A DNA stretch of 64,000 bases. It comes from Chitinophagaceae bacterium (GTDB taxonomy: Bacteria; Bacteroidota; Bacteroidia; Chitinophagales; Chitinophagaceae). The stretch lies in contig JADKHN010000006.1 of NCBI GenBank assembly GCA_016721725.1, forward strand, positions 372,001 to 436,000, written 5' to 3'. Each line of letters starts with the position of its first letter. Position 1 is the stretch's first letter. Position numbers and translations under genes: made by a program. Below are positions 26,818-36,768 of the stretch, in pieces. The notes below the pieces were generated by a model. It saw only the letters and a program-made list of their open reading frames with translations. It did no database searches and was not told the origin of the DNA.

Positions 26818-27942
26818 ATGTCCGAACAACACCTCCATATCATCACCCATGATGTCCCTTTTCCGGCGGACTATGGCGGTGTTTTCGACCTGTTCTATAA
26901 ATTGAAAGCGCTTCACGCCCTGGGTGTCAGGATTCACCTGCATTGCTTTACACAGGGCCGCGTCCCGGGAAAGGAATTGAACGAACTTTGCACCAGCGTT
27001 GACCTTTACCCGCGAAAAAAAGATCTTTGGCATTTCTCATTCAGGGTACCCTTCATCGTTAATTCCCGGAAGGATAAGAACCTGCTGGCGAATCTGCAGA
27101 AGGATGACCACCCCGTGCTGATGGAAGGTATCCATTGCACCTATTACCTGCAAACGGGTGAACTCACCAACAGGAAACTCCTGGTAAGGCTGCACAATGC
27201 CGAATTCGAATATTACCACCAACTGGGTCTTTCCGAAAGCAGCCTCCTTAAGAAATGCTATTTCCTGCTGGAAAGCCGTTTGCTGAAGCGTTATGAAAGC
27301 CGATTGGCATCCAAGGCGGGTTTCCTTGCCGTGAGTGAAAAGGATGTTGAATTGTACCGGAAAGCGTTTCATGCCCCGGATATCCATTATCTGCCGGTAT
27401 TCGTGCCTTTCAGGGAGATCAAAGGGTTGGAAGGGAAAGGATGCTTTTGCCTTTACCATGGAAATTTATCGGTCAATGAAAATGAGTCGGCCGCAACCTG
27501 GTTATTGAAAAATATTTTTAACCGGACGGACCTCCCCCTGGTCATAGCCGGCAAAAACCCGTCTTCCAAACTGGAAAGGATAGCGCACAGGCAAAAGAAC
27601 ACTTGTTTGGTGGCTAACCCATCTGAAAAAGAAATGCTTGACCTCATTTCCAAAGCGCAGATAAACATCATTCCATCTTTCAATAATACCGGGATCAAGA
27701 TCAAGTTACTGAACGCCCTGGCCTACGGTCGTCATTGCCTGGTCAACACAGCGGCTGTTGAAGGTTCAGGCCTGGAGGGATTATGTGTCATTTCCGATGA
27801 CGCGGCGTCTTTCCTTTCAGAACTCAGGATATTATTCGATCAGCCTTTCACCATTGAAGATATTCAGAAGAGGGAGAATGTCCTGGCCGGAACATTCAAC
27901 AATGAAAAAAATGCGATGGAACTTATGCGATTTCTATCGTAG
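26818..27942 (+). CDS. Glycosyltransferase (GT-B fold)
   Basis: 374 residues. The N-terminal half begins with a Rossmann strand and a glycine-rich loop (IITHDVPFPADYGGVFDLFYKL), where acceptor binding is expected in GT4-like enzymes. The C-terminal half contains FCLYHGNLSVNENESAATWL, LPLVIAGKNPS and INIIPSFNNTGIKIKLLNALAYGRHCLVNTAAVEG, the latter being the typical donor-binding stretch (GxKxKLLNALAxG). No membrane segment is seen. It follows the other glycosyltransferase closely. Its last 20 bp overlap the end of the convergent ftsE gene. Confidence 0.8.
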   Translation: MSEQHLHIITHDVPFPADYGGVFDLFYKLKALHALGVRIHLHCFTQGRVPGKELNELCTSVDLYPRKKDLWHFSFRVPFIVNSRKDKNLLANLQKDDHPVLMEGIHCTYYLQTGELTNRKLLVRLHNAEFEYYHQLGLSESSLLKKCYFLLESRLLKRYESRLASKAGFLAVSEKDVELYRKAFHAPDIHYLPVFVPFREIKGLEGKGCFCLYHGNLSVNENESAATWLLKNIFNRTDLPLVIAGKNPSSKLERIAHRQKNTCLVANPSEKEMLDLISKAQINIIPSFNNTGIKIKLLNALAYGRHCLVNTAAVEGSGLEGLCVISDDAASFLSELRILFDQPFTIEDIQKRENVLAGTFNNEKNAMELMRFLS

Positions 27943-28612
27943 CGTTATCCCAGACCTTACCCATTTCCGTTTTAATGGTCCGGGCCGGGAATTTCCGGAT
28001 CACCATGTAATCGTGCGTGGCCATGATGATGGTGGTATTGTAATCGCGGCAGATATGGAACAGGAGTTGCATGATCTCATCGCTGGTCTCGGGGTCCAGG
28101 TTACCGGTCGGCTCATCCGCCAGGATGAGCCTGGGCGAATTCAAGAGGGCACGGGCGATGTCCATACGCTGCTGTTCTCCCCCGCTCAATTCAAAAGGCA
28201 TTTTGAAACCCTTGGTCTTCAGTCCCACTTTTTCCAGCACATCGGCGATCTTTTCGTCCATCAGTTTTTCATCCTTCCAGCCGGTCGCCTTCAGAACGAA
28301 TTTCATATTCTCGTTCACATTACGGTCGGTCAGCAATTGGAAATCCTGGAAAACCACGCCCAGGTTACGGCGGAGAAAGGGAACTGTCTTCCAGGTAAGT
28401 TCGCGGAGGTTATGCCCCACCACCCAGCCTTCCCCCTGGGTCAGTTCCAGGTCACCGTATAAGGTCTTGAGCAGACTGCTTTTGCCGGTACCGGTCTTAC
28501 CCACCAGGTAAACGAATTCACCCTTGTCCACGTTGATATTGACATCACTCAAGATCAGGCTGTTTCCCTGGAAGATCTTAACGTTCTTTAATTCTACGAT
28601 AGATTGAGACAT
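27923..28612 (-). CDS. ftsE: Cell-division ABC ATPase FtsE
   Basis: 229 residues, one ABC ATPase domain. Walker A is GKTGTGKSS (38-46), the signature LSGGEQQ (142-148) and Walker B LILADE (162-167) with the following PTGNLDP. These match FtsE and the related LolD group; the short length, N-terminal NVKIFQGNSLILSDVNI and the PTGNLDPETSDEIMQLL helix favour FtsE, which works with FtsX to activate peptidoglycan hydrolases at division. No ftsX is adjacent, so the partner must be elsewhere. Its 3' end overlaps the convergent glycosyltransferase gene by 20 bp. Confidence 0.85.
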   Translation of the reverse strand: MSQSIVELKNVKIFQGNSLILSDVNINVDKGEFVYLVGKTGTGKSSLLKTLYGDLELTQGEGWVVGHNLRELTWKTVPFLRRNLGVVFQDFQLLTDRNVNENMKFVLKATGWKDEKLMDEKIADVLEKVGLKTKGFKMPFELSGGEQQRMDIARALLNSPRLILADEPTGNLDPETSDEIMQLLFHICRDYNTTIIMATHDYMVIRKFPARTIKTEMGKVWDNATIEIA

Positions 28613-28675
28613 GTTATCTTTTTGCTGTTATCAATGACTGTTCAGGATCTCCGGCTGGATAGTAAAGAATACTGG

Positions 28676-28683
28676 CAAATTTA
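28676..28683 (-). promoter_or_regulatory. Putative -7 element for ftsE
   Basis: TAAATTTG on the minus strand fits TAnnTTTG, about 64 bp before the ftsE start. Confidence 0.45.
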
Positions 28684-28735
28684 GCTTTTACCCATTCAGT
28701 TCCCGTAATTAATTTCCTCACCAATTGTTAAAAAC

Positions 28736-29962
28736 TCAAGACCGGTAAGTGATCTCTTCGTCTTTTAAAATGATCCGCAATTCCTTTTTATCTCCTTCTT
28801 CCACCCGTCCGATCACCTGTGCCGCGATACCGAATTTTTCGGCGGCGCTGATCATCAGGTCCGCATCCGAAGCATCGCAATAGATCTCCAGCCGGCAGCC
28901 CATGTTGAACACTTCATACATCTCCCGGTTGCTGCTGCCGCTGTTCTGTTGAATGATCCTGAAGATCTCGGGGGGTTCAAAAAGGTTGTCCTTTATGATG
29001 CATAGGTGTCTTGACGGCCTGGAGCCGTCTGACACCTTGGAGCCCGGCGAAGGCAGGTACTTCATACACTTGGTCTGTCCCCCGCCGCTGCAATGGATCA
29101 GCCCGTGTATCTGATCAAAATGCTGTTCCAGAAGCCCTTTCAGCACCGGGGCGTAGGTTCGGGTGGGTGACAGGAGGAGTTGGCCGATCGTAGTGATCTG
29201 CTTACTGCTTGCTGATTGAAAATCGAGGCGGTCGGTCAGGCGATGCTTACCGATGTACACGACGGAATCATCGAGACCGTTATCGAAACTCTCCCGGAAG
29301 TTTTCCCCGTAGTACTTCGCCAGCACATCGTGCCGGGCGCTGGTGAGCCCGTTGCTGCCGATGCCGCTGTTATAGGTCGACTCATAACTGGATTGTCCGA
29401 AACTGGCAAAACCCACTATCACATCGCCGGCCTTGATCCTTTCATTGCTGATGATCCTGTCCTTCGGCCAGCGGCAGGTCATGGTCCCGTTCACCGCGAT
29501 GGTCCGGACCACATCGCCGACATCCGCCGTTTCGCCGCCCAGGTAATGAATATTGATCCCAAAGCTTTTCAGCTGGTCGAATAATTCCTGTGAACCCGAT
29601 ATCACCAGTTCCAGCACTTCCCCGGGTATGAGATGTTTGTTCCGGTCGATCGTTGAGTTGAAAACGATATGGTCGTGAACGCCCACGCAGAGCAGGTCGT
29701 CCAGGTTCATCACGATGGCGTCCTTGGCGATGCCCTTCCAAACGGATGCGTCACCGGTCTCTTTCCAGTATAGATAGGCCAGTATGCTCTTGGTACCGGC
29801 CCCGTCGGCATGCATGATATTCACAAAATCATCATCCAGCCCCAGGAAATCGGGATACACTTTGCAGAATGCGTTCGGGAACAGTCCGGCATCGAGATTC
29901 CTGACGGCGGCATGAACTTCTTCCTTCTGTGCGGAAACTCCCCGTTTGGCGTAAAGAGACAT
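28736..29962 (-). CDS. purM: Phosphoribosylformylglycinamidine cyclo-ligase PurM with in-frame repeat insertion
   Basis: 408 residues from the ATG at 29962; a longer frame exists upstream to 30109, but the conserved N-terminus (MSLYAKRGVSAQKEEV) starts here. PurM closes the imidazole ring in purine synthesis, using ATP. Landmarks are HADGAGTKS, the DLLCVGV loop, HYLGGETADVGD, GFASFGQSSYES and HCSGGGQTKCMKYL. Between KYLP and LCIIKDNLFEPP there is an extra stretch of about 15 residues (SPGSKVSDGSRPSRH) that I do not expect in the family; its DNA is a palindromic repeat module (29004-29037 plus flank) kept in frame. This makes the protein longer than the roughly 390 residues I would expect. The insertion lies in a surface loop by position, so activity may be retained. 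Confidence 0.88.
   Translation of the reverse strand: MSLYAKRGVSAQKEEVHAAVRNLDAGLFPNAFCKVYPDFLGLDDDFVNIMHADGAGTKSILAYLYWKETGDASVWKGIAKDAIVMNLDDLLCVGVHDHIVFNSTIDRNKHLIPGEVLELVISGSQELFDQLKSFGINIHYLGGETADVGDVVRTIAVNGTMTCRWPKDRIISNERIKAGDVIVGFASFGQSSYESTYNSGIGSNGLTSARHDVLAKYYGENFRESFDNGLDDSVVYIGKHRLTDRLDFQSASSKQITTIGQLLLSPTRTYAPVLKGLLEQHFDQIHGLIHCSGGGQTKCMKYLPSPGSKVSDGSRPSRHLCIIKDNLFEPPEIFRIIQQNSGSSNREMYEVFNMGCRLEIYCDASDADLMISAAEKFGIAAQVIGRVEEGDKKELRIILKDEEITYRS
29004..29037. repeat. Palindromic repeat module inserted inside purM
   Basis: AGGTGTC (29004-29010) and GACACCT (29031-29037) form the outer arms; GACGGC (29013-29018) and GCCGTC (29024-29029) the inner arms around CTGGA. This is REP-like, and it lies in the coding sequence rather than between genes. 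A C/G-rich flank at 29038-29057 looks like part of the same insertion. Confidence 0.75.
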
Positions 29963-30052
29963 GGTTTGAATTATAGGTTGAATTGAAACTCCGGTTTTGA
30001 ACGGCTGCAAATTACAAAGCAATTCACCATTATCCGTTATAAAATTAACCGT

Positions 30053-30060
30053 TAGATTTG
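30053..30060 (+). promoter_or_regulatory. Putative -7 element for ribF
   Basis: TAGATTTG fits TAnnTTTG and lies 12 bp before the ribF ATG at 30073, so the leader would be very short. Confidence 0.55.
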
Positions 30061-30072
30061 TACGATCATAAA

Positions 30073-30996
30073 ATGAAAGTACATTATTCAACAGAAGAGT
30101 TACCGGCATTCAGGAACGCGGTGATCACCATCGGCACTTTCGACGGACTGCACCTGGGACACCGGCTCATCATCGATAACCTCCTATCGGAAGCCGCCCG
30201 GGTCGGCGGAGAATCGGTGATCATTACCTTTCACCCCCATCCCCGTAAGATCGTTTCCTCGGTCATTACCGGCGTCAGACTGATCAACACCCTGGCCGAA
30301 CGCATTGAATTGCTGGAGCAGACCGGGATCGAACACCTGGTGGTTGTTCCTTTCACTGATTTCTTCGCCAACCAGACCGCTGAAGAGTATATCCGTGATT
30401 TCCTGGTTCAACAGTTCCATCCCCATACGATCATCATCGGTTACGATCACCGCTACGGGAAGGACCGGACCGGGGATTTCCATCTGATGGAGGCATTGGC
30501 CCCTGTTTACGATTATCAGCTCAGGGAAATTCCGGGCCATGTATTGGACGCCGTCAAGGTAAGCAGTACCCGTATCCGGAACGCCATCCTGCACAGCCAG
30601 GTTGAGGAAGCCAATAAGTTGCTTGGTTATCTTTTCTTCTTTGAAGGCGAAGTGGTTCATGGTGATAAGATCGGGCGTACGATCGGCTATCCCACGGCCA
30701 ACCTGAAATGCACCGATGAGGAAAAGATCGCCCTGGGCGATGGCATTTACGCGGTCTATGCTGCGCTGGAGGGCAAACGCTATAAAGGCATGATGAGCAT
30801 CGGATTCAGGCCCACGGTGAACGGCAAGAAGAGGGTGACGGAAGTGAACCTGTTCGATTTCGATGAAGAGATCTACGGAAAGCCCTTGCGGGTCACTGTC
30901 AAGAAATACCTCCGCAGCGAGGTCAGGTTCAACGGTCTGGAAGAACTGAAACAGCAACTGCACCTGGATAAGGAAGCCAGCCTGGCCTGTCTTTAA
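30073..30996 (+). CDS. ribF: Bifunctional riboflavin kinase / FAD synthetase RibF
   Basis: 307 residues from the ATG at 30073; a TTG at 30058 is in frame but overlaps the -7 element, so it is unlikely. The N-terminal nucleotidyltransferase domain makes FAD from FMN: ITIGTFDGLHLGHR carries the GxFDGxHxGH motif, and VSSTRIRNAI is its second ATP-binding motif. The C-terminal riboflavin kinase domain (about 180-307) begins FEGEVVHGDKIGRTIGYPTANL and ends with NLFDFDEEIYGKPLRVTVKKYLR. Length is normal. Its TAA stop shares the TTAA at 30993-30996 with the convergent holA stop. Confidence 0.96.
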   Translation: MKVHYSTEELPAFRNAVITIGTFDGLHLGHRLIIDNLLSEAARVGGESVIITFHPHPRKIVSSVITGVRLINTLAERIELLEQTGIEHLVVVPFTDFFANQTAEEYIRDFLVQQFHPHTIIIGYDHRYGKDRTGDFHLMEALAPVYDYQLREIPGHVLDAVKVSSTRIRNAILHSQVEEANKLLGYLFFFEGEVVHGDKIGRTIGYPTANLKCTDEEKIALGDGIYAVYAALEGKRYKGMMSIGFRPTVNGKKRVTEVNLFDFDEEIYGKPLRVTVKKYLRSEVRFNGLEELKQQLHLDKEASLACL

Positions 30997-32000
30997 GACC
31001 TGCCGCCAATCATCTTCACCACCATTTCACGCATCAGGGACGCGTCGGAAGTTCCGGGGTCACCCACTCCCACCCCTTTCAGGTTATAGTGATGCAGTAA
31101 GAGGAGTATCTTCTCGATCCCTTCGTATCCATAATTGCGGATGGCCTCCAGGGCCCCTTTCACGGCGAAAGAATTGTTATAAAAATGAGGCCTGAGCGCC
31201 GCTTCACTCTTATCTTTCATCCCGAATACGGTGTAGATCTTACTGAAACTGGCATAGAGCGCGGGCAGCACCAGCTGTATGGGTCCGGCCTTGGGATTGG
31301 CCCCGAAATAGCCGATGATGGTCAGGGCCCGGTTGAGGTCTTTTTTTGCGATGGCCGATTGCAATTCAAAGACATTGTATTCCTTACTGATCCCGATGTA
31401 TCGCTCGATATCGTCTTCCGTGATGGTCTTCTTACCTTTCAGGTTGAGGTCCAGTTTCTCGATCTCATTCACGATTCTCGCCAGGTCGTTGCCGATATGT
31501 TCATCCAGCAGGCTCACGGCCTTGGCATTGATGGAATAGCCTTTCGAAAGCAGGTATTGGGAGATCCATTCCTGCAGTTTATAATCCTTGATCTTCTCGG
31601 AATTGAATATTTCGGCCGATGCCTTGAGTGATTTATAGAGTTTGGTCCGTTTATCCAGCGTTTTGCCTTTGTAACCGACCACGAATACGGTAGAAGCCAA
31701 AGGTTGTTCCACATAGGATTCCAGTTTATCGATATCCTTCATCTGCTGGGCTTCTTTGAGCAGGACAACCTGCCGTTCGGCGAACATGGGATACCGCCTG
31801 CAAGCATTGACCACGGCGGTCCAATCGGCATCCTTGCCATAGAAGACGGTCAGGTTGAATTCCGCGGCAGCTTCGTCCAGGATCTTATGTTCAGCATGAT
31901 CCATCACCTGGTCGATGTAATAATCCTCCTCCCCCTCCAGCCAGTACAGGCTTTTGAAGAGGCCCTTTTTCCAATCGCTGATGATCTTTTCCGCACTCAT
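30993..32000 (-). CDS. holA: DNA polymerase III subunit delta HolA
   Basis: 335 residues, cytoplasmic. Delta is the clamp-loader subunit that opens the sliding clamp. Family features are the N-terminal AAA-like domain starting SLYWLEGEEDYYIDQVMDH, FAERQVVLLKEAQQ and TVFVVGYKGKTLDKRTKLYK, then the helical lid with LLDEHIGNDLARIVNEIEKL and the C-terminal collar domain. The family is poorly conserved, but these are good landmarks. A -7 element at 32005-32012 lies five bases before the ATG, so the transcript may be nearly leaderless. Confidence 0.92.
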   Translation of the reverse strand: MSAEKIISDWKKGLFKSLYWLEGEEDYYIDQVMDHAEHKILDEAAAEFNLTVFYGKDADWTAVVNACRRYPMFAERQVVLLKEAQQMKDIDKLESYVEQPLASTVFVVGYKGKTLDKRTKLYKSLKASAEIFNSEKIKDYKLQEWISQYLLSKGYSINAKAVSLLDEHIGNDLARIVNEIEKLDLNLKGKKTITEDDIERYIGISKEYNVFELQSAIAKKDLNRALTIIGYFGANPKAGPIQLVLPALYASFSKIYTVFGMKDKSEAALRPHFYNNSFAVKGALEAIRNYGYEGIEKILLLLHHYNLKGVGVGDPGTSDASLMREMVVKMIGGRS

Positions 32001-32004
32001 GGGC

Positions 32005-32012
32005 CAAAGATA
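32005..32012 (-). promoter_or_regulatory. Putative -7 element for holA
   Basis: TATCTTTG on the minus strand fits TAnnTTTG and is only four bases from the start codon, which would give an almost leaderless mRNA. Confidence 0.5.
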
Positions 32013-32197
32013 ATTGTTAATCCCTTAACCACTTTAACCCAGGACAAGGGTCAGCGAACCCGGTCCGTAAACCGATAAATTCATCTGTCATATGCCGGAC
32101 ATTTATTAGATTTAACACGGCAATATCCGGCCTTGATTCACGTTTACAGTAGAACGCATAAATTTTTACATCTTTCTGGATCTCAAAACAAACTAAC

Positions 32198-33193
32198 ATG
32201 GCATTTGAAAATTTCCCGGAATCAGAAAAATCAACTCCCGTTCCATCTGCCCCTGTGCGGGGAAACGGCCGCAACATCCTGACGGGTGCATTGGTCGTTG
32301 CCCTGTTGGGTACCTGGGGTTATATCATCTGGGATAAGAACCAGACCAAGGAGACCATCCGCCAGAAAGATACGGTGATCGCCACCACCAGCAACCAGCG
32401 AGATGAATTGCAGAAGGAACTGGAGGATGCGACCATGCGTTACGACATGATCAAGACCAGCAGCGCCAATATGATGCACACCAAGGACAGCGTGATCAAT
32501 AAACGCGACCGCGAGATCAGCTCGAAAAGAGAGCAGATCCGGCAATTGCTGGCCAAAGTGGGCGCCACAAAGGAAGAACTGGCCCAGGCCAAGACCCTCA
32601 TTGCCTCTTTGAACGGGGATATCGAAGACTATAAGTCTGAAGTGGAGAAACTCCGCGGCGAAAAGATCGTACTCACGCAGGAAAAAGCCAACATCACCAA
32701 AGAAAGGGACCAGGTCACCCGGGATTTTGATTCTGCCAAGACCGTATTGAAACAGAAAGAGGACATGATCAATGTGGCCTCCACCCTGACCGCTTCCAAT
32801 TTTTCGATCCTCGGTATCGACGAAAAAGGGAACGGAAAGGAAAAGGAGACGACGACAGCAAAACGCGTGGATAAGTTCCGCATCTCATTCGATATCGCCG
32901 AGAACCGCATCGCCGAATCGGGGAGCAAGGTCATTTTTGTTTGCATCACCGGTCCGGATGGCAAACCCATCCTGTTCGGGAACGAGAAATTCAGCACCCG
33001 GGAGAACGGTGATAAATTCTATACCCAAAAACTGGTGATCAATTATGTACAGGGACAGCGTCAGCCGGTGAGTTTCGACTGGAAACTGAACGGTCCTTTC
33101 AATATCGGCGATTACCGGATCGAAGTGTATCACAATGGTTTCAAGATCGGTGAAGGGACCCGGACCCTGAAGAAGGGCGGGATATTCGGTTAA
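32198..33193 (+). CDS. Single-pass membrane protein with long coiled coil
   Basis: 331 residues. A hydrophobic segment at about 27-45 ([19 protein letters not shown]) follows a short Pro/Ser-rich cytoplasmic N-terminus. Residues about 50-195 are a long coiled coil rich in Glu, Lys, Gln and Thr. The C-terminal 120 residues (from about 215) form a compact beta-rich domain with [31 protein letters not shown] and [22 protein letters not shown]. That end looks like an immunoglobulin-like or carbohydrate-binding fold, presumably outside the membrane. I do not recognise a named family. Its TAA shares one TTAA (33190-33193) with the stop of the convergent outer-membrane gene. Confidence 0.7.
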   Translation: MAFENFPESEKSTPVPSAPVRGNGRNILTGALVVALLGTWGYIIWDKNQTKETIRQKDTVIATTSNQRDELQKELEDATMRYDMIKTSSANMMHTKDSVINKRDREISSKREQIRQLLAKVGATKEELAQAKTLIASLNGDIEDYKSEVEKLRGEKIVLTQEKANITKERDQVTRDFDSAKTVLKQKEDMINVASTLTASNFSILGIDEKGNGKEKETTTAKRVDKFRISFDIAENRIAESGSKVIFVCITGPDGKPILFGNEKFSTRENGDKFYTQKLVINYVQGQRQPVSFDWKLNGPFNIGDYRIEVYHNGFKIGEGTRTLKKGGIFG

Positions 33194-36100
33194 AAGATCG
33201 CCCGGATGGTCGCCCTGCCCACATGAACCATTCGGGATTCCCCCGGTTTTCTTCCTTCATATTGTATACTGGCTTCAATATTGCTGCCTAATCTCCTCGT
33301 GTATTCCAGGTTCCACAGATAATTCTTTCCGGGAAGCAAGCCATCCAGGAGGATATACCCCACCGTACTGTTGGCTGCGCCGGGATAGGCTTTCAAACCG
33401 ATCTGGTTATAGGTGAACCGGGCATTGATGGTGCTGTTGGAAAGCACATTGTACCGAAGGTCGAAACTGAGCGAATGGGTGGTTGACCGCTCCATCGAAT
33501 CGATCGCGTTCCGCTTGTCAAGATAGGCGTAGCCGATACTGGCCCTGAGATGCGTCTTGTAGATATAGGTAAGCGCCGGTTCCAGGCTGTTCTGTGTGAC
33601 CCGGTAATTCCGGTTGGTGAATTTGGGCCCGTTGGTGTACAGCTCATTCTTCACCTGGCGAACCCCAAGGGTCACCAGCAGGCTCCGGCTCAGGTTCCAC
33701 CTGATCTTGCCGGCCAGGTTGCGGAGGCGCCGGCTTTCAAATCCATACGACAATAAGGACTTGCCGTCGGCCACACTGTGAGTCACGTCGAAGCCCCATT
33801 TGATGCTGCTGCGGTTGAAATAAAAAATATTAGAGAAAAAGGAATTCAGGGTGATGAGTGTGGTATCCACCAACTGTTTGGTGAATGGATTGAACTGAAA
33901 ACGGCCGTTGGATATGTCCTTCTTATTGATCTGCAGGGCAGAACTGGTGCTGGTCCTGGACAACAGCTTTTTAAAAGCGTTATTCGTCAGGGGGTTGATC
34001 AGCACTTTGGGGTTGAGGGTAAAGCTGTAGTTGAACTGTATGTAATTGGCCTTCACATATTGGTTGCTGGGCGTGAAGATCCGGACATATTTTTTCTGGT
34101 CCTGGAAAACCGCCAGCTCAAATTCATTCAGTTCGGGCAGTCCGTTGCTGTTATAATCGATCCAGGTGTATTCGCCCTGTCCCGCCGGCACTTCCACATA
34201 CGTGAATTCCCTTTTCTGCTCCTGGCCCGCACCCAGTTCATACAGCACATTGCCCACCAGGAAACTTTTCAGCACATTCACTGTATATTCGGCGCGGCCC
34301 AGCAGGCTCTTGTCCTCTTTCTGCCGGCTCACCAGGGTATTCTGAACATGCAGTTTCCGGTAGGTGACATTCAGCCTCAGCTGGTGATGTTCACTTTTCA
34401 GCAGTTCGGCAAAGAGATTATAATTATCACTGCGGTCGGCCTTTTGCAATTTCGATCGAAGGGGCAGTTGATCATTACGGGTGAAATAACTGAGTCCCCA
34501 TTTATTGGCTTTCGACGGATCCGACCGCAGGTAGACCATCCAGGTGCTGAAGGCAAAACTGATCGGGGTCAGGGTATCGGTGAGCTTGTACCGGAGTTTA
34601 TTGTATTCGGCGCTGTAATTGAATCCCAGCTGCATCTTCCGGAAACGGGTCAGTTCCTTGTTGATATCGATGAACGGGCGGATAAAGACCCCTTTCAGGT
34701 TGGTATAATTGATGGTGGTGTAACTGAACCGGTCGGTCAGTTTCCATCCTTTCCAGTTCTGGTAATGGGAAAGCGATTGGCGCAATCCCGTGTATTTATC
34801 GCTCCGGTTATAACTGTTCAATTCATAACTCACGAAATTCCCCTTTGAATCGCCCAGCCTGAGTGCGGCATTCGCCAGGTGTTCATCGGCGGCGGCAACG
34901 TCATAGGGCAGGCTCCAGTCGCGCAGGTACTCCACATTACGCAGGCGCTCCAGCGGCCTGAACCGGTTCTGCACATATTCGTAACCCAGGCGGGCCTGTA
35001 CCACGAGCGGCTTACCCAGTAACCTGATCTTTCCTTCATCATGCTGGAACTGGAATTTGGCGGCATAGCCGTTGTCGTTCGATTTATCCTTCCGGGAGAA
35101 CAGGTTCACATCGTATTTACTGACGGCGGCTTCCACTTTAAGCCGGGTACGGGAAGTGAAATTATATTCAGCGCCGATGGAGATCATTTGTTGCTTTTTG
35201 GGTGAAACCAGCAGGATGACCGGCTCCCACTCCCCCTGTTTCAAACCGTTTATATCCGGGGCCACCCAGCCGAATACCTTTCCATTGGCGGCATTGAGCA
35301 GCGGGTTATAATTGCCCTTGCCCGGTCCGAGATAGGTAAAGCTGAGGCTGTACAGTGGGTCGGCGGGATTGGTGGAATAGACAAAGATCGAATCGTGCAA
35401 ATTGGTATTGTACAAGGTATCGATCTTTTTGTAGAGGATCTTGCCGGCCGAGAGTGTATCCCGGACGGCATTCACGTAATAGGCCGTGCTGACGCTGTCG
35501 CCGATATCAGCGAGGAACTGTTTCTGTTTGCTGTCCAGGACCTGGTTGATGGAAGAGTTCTTGGCATCCGAGTTGGTATAGACCCCGACACTGACCAGGA
35601 GGTTCTTTTTGAATCGTATTTCGTTGCTCACATAGATCTGCGAGTTGAGGAAATTGCGGTCGGCGTATTCAAATTCCACCTGGATCCTTTTGTCCTTGGT
35701 GATGAGGCGTTTAGGGGTGAACGTAAGTTCTGCGGTGTTGTAGTTGATCACATAGTCCTGGTCCTCTCCCCTTTGCAGTAATTCACCATCCATGAAGATC
35801 CTTTCCGTTCCGGCGAGGATCACAAAATAGAGCTCGAGATTGGGGCTGCGCAGCCGGTAAGGACCCTGGTTGCCTTCCAGGGGCTCGAGGATATTGCGGG
35901 TGAATTTCCCCTTAGCGATGGCTCCGCTCACCAACAGGGAATTATCGATGTGTTTTCCGATCTTATTGTTGGTGATGAAAGAAATGCCCTGTAATCTTTT
36001 ATAAAAATTCAGGAAATAGTTCTTGCTTTGGCGGATGTCGATATCCCCGAAATTGGCCTGCCAGCCCCTTTTTTTGACCTGGAGGTAGATGCGGTCAAAA

Positions 36101-36690
36101 TCACGGAGGTCTTGCGTATTGCCATCAGGCTGGATGGGGATATTATTATCCGTGATGGCCGCAGTGAGTTCCAGGCTATCGCCGATATACCCGCTCAGCT
36201 GAAGGTTAAGGCTGCTGTTCACCACGGCATCCTGGCTGTTGCCGAATGAGATCCCCCGGCCAATACTGCCTTCCGATTTGATATTGCCAAAATCCATGAG
36301 AGGATTAGCTTGCTTGGGTCCGAACCGGAGCGTAAAACCGTTGTTGCTGATGAAATTGTTCCGGATGCTGTCGTAATTCAGGTGCCTCGCCAGTGCATTC
36401 AGCCTGAAGGGGAAGCTGCGGTAAGTGACCAGGACACTATCGGACATGGGCCGGGTCAGCCAGGTGATGGTCGCATCCACCTCATTGAGCACATAGGTTT
36501 CGGGAAGTATATTCCGGATGGACAGGCTGCCGGGGATGATGCTCATCGAATCGATCCTGACCAGTTTGTTCTTTGAAGAGATGAATTTCTGGCGGAGGTT
36601 GGAGTTTACGGGCGAAGGATCCGTTTGGGCACAGGCTATATGCACCCCGAATAAGAGACAGACGAATGCGTATAACCTGTATGGCTTCAA
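33190..36690 (-). CDS. Large putative outer-membrane beta-barrel protein
   Basis: 1,166 residues with a signal peptide ([22 protein letters not shown]). The N-terminal 200 residues include [20 protein letters not shown] and [22 protein letters not shown]. After about residue 450 the sequence is dominated by alternating hydrophobic/polar strands with aromatic girdles (for example [46 protein letters not shown]), ending in a final strand RATIRAIF with a terminal Phe, the signal recognised by the BAM complex. A porin-like or export-platform role is likely but not assignable. It is known in Bacteroidota as a conserved hypothetical surface protein. It shares its stop with the coiled-coil gene. Confidence 0.7.
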   Translation of the reverse strand: MKPYRLYAFVCLLFGVHIACAQTDPSPVNSNLRQKFISSKNKLVRIDSMSIIPGSLSIRNILPETYVLNEVDATITWLTRPMSDSVLVTYRSFPFRLNALARHLNYDSIRNNFISNNGFTLRFGPKQANPLMDFGNIKSEGSIGRGISFGNSQDAVVNSSLNLQLSGYIGDSLELTAAITDNNIPIQPDGNTQDLRDFDRIYLQVKKRGWQANFGDIDIRQSKNYFLNFYKRLQGISFITNNKIGKHIDNSLLVSGAIAKGKFTRNILEPLEGNQGPYRLRSPNLELYFVILAGTERIFMDGELLQRGEDQDYVINYNTAELTFTPKRLITKDKRIQVEFEYADRNFLNSQIYVSNEIRFKKNLLVSVGVYTNSDAKNSSINQVLDSKQKQFLADIGDSVSTAYYVNAVRDTLSAGKILYKKIDTLYNTNLHDSIFVYSTNPADPLYSLSFTYLGPGKGNYNPLLNAANGKVFGWVAPDINGLKQGEWEPVILLVSPKKQQMISIGAEYNFTSRTRLKVEAAVSKYDVNLFSRKDKSNDNGYAAKFQFQHDEGKIRLLGKPLVVQARLGYEYVQNRFRPLERLRNVEYLRDWSLPYDVAAADEHLANAALRLGDSKGNFVSYELNSYNRSDKYTGLRQSLSHYQNWKGWKLTDRFSYTTINYTNLKGVFIRPFIDINKELTRFRKMQLGFNYSAEYNKLRYKLTDTLTPISFAFSTWMVYLRSDPSKANKWGLSYFTRNDQLPLRSKLQKADRSDNYNLFAELLKSEHHQLRLNVTYRKLHVQNTLVSRQKEDKSLLGRAEYTVNVLKSFLVGNVLYELGAGQEQKREFTYVEVPAGQGEYTWIDYNSNGLPELNEFELAVFQDQKKYVRIFTPSNQYVKANYIQFNYSFTLNPKVLINPLTNNAFKKLLSRTSTSSALQINKKDISNGRFQFNPFTKQLVDTTLITLNSFFSNIFYFNRSSIKWGFDVTHSVADGKSLLSYGFESRRLRNLAGKIRWNLSRSLLVTLGVRQVKNELYTNGPKFTNRNYRVTQNSLEPALTYIYKTHLRASIGYAYLDKRNAIDSMERSTTHSLSFDLRYNVLSNSTINARFTYNQIGLKAYPGAANSTVGYILLDGLLPGKNYLWNLEYTRRLGSNIEASIQYEGRKPGESRMVHVGRATIRAIF

Positions 36691-36768
36691 CCGATTGATG
36701 GATTAGTCATGCTAAAATTAGCCATTCTGCCGATAAGATGACGGGAAGCGTTTTTTTGCTGCCGGGCA

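Noticed and set aside
30184..30963. A 259-codon minus-strand open frame opposite ribF
   Set aside because: Antisense to well-conserved RibF with no recognisable motifs.
33778..34848. A 356-codon plus-strand open frame opposite the large outer-membrane protein
   Set aside because: No start context or family, and the opposite strand encodes a protein with signal peptide and barrel features.
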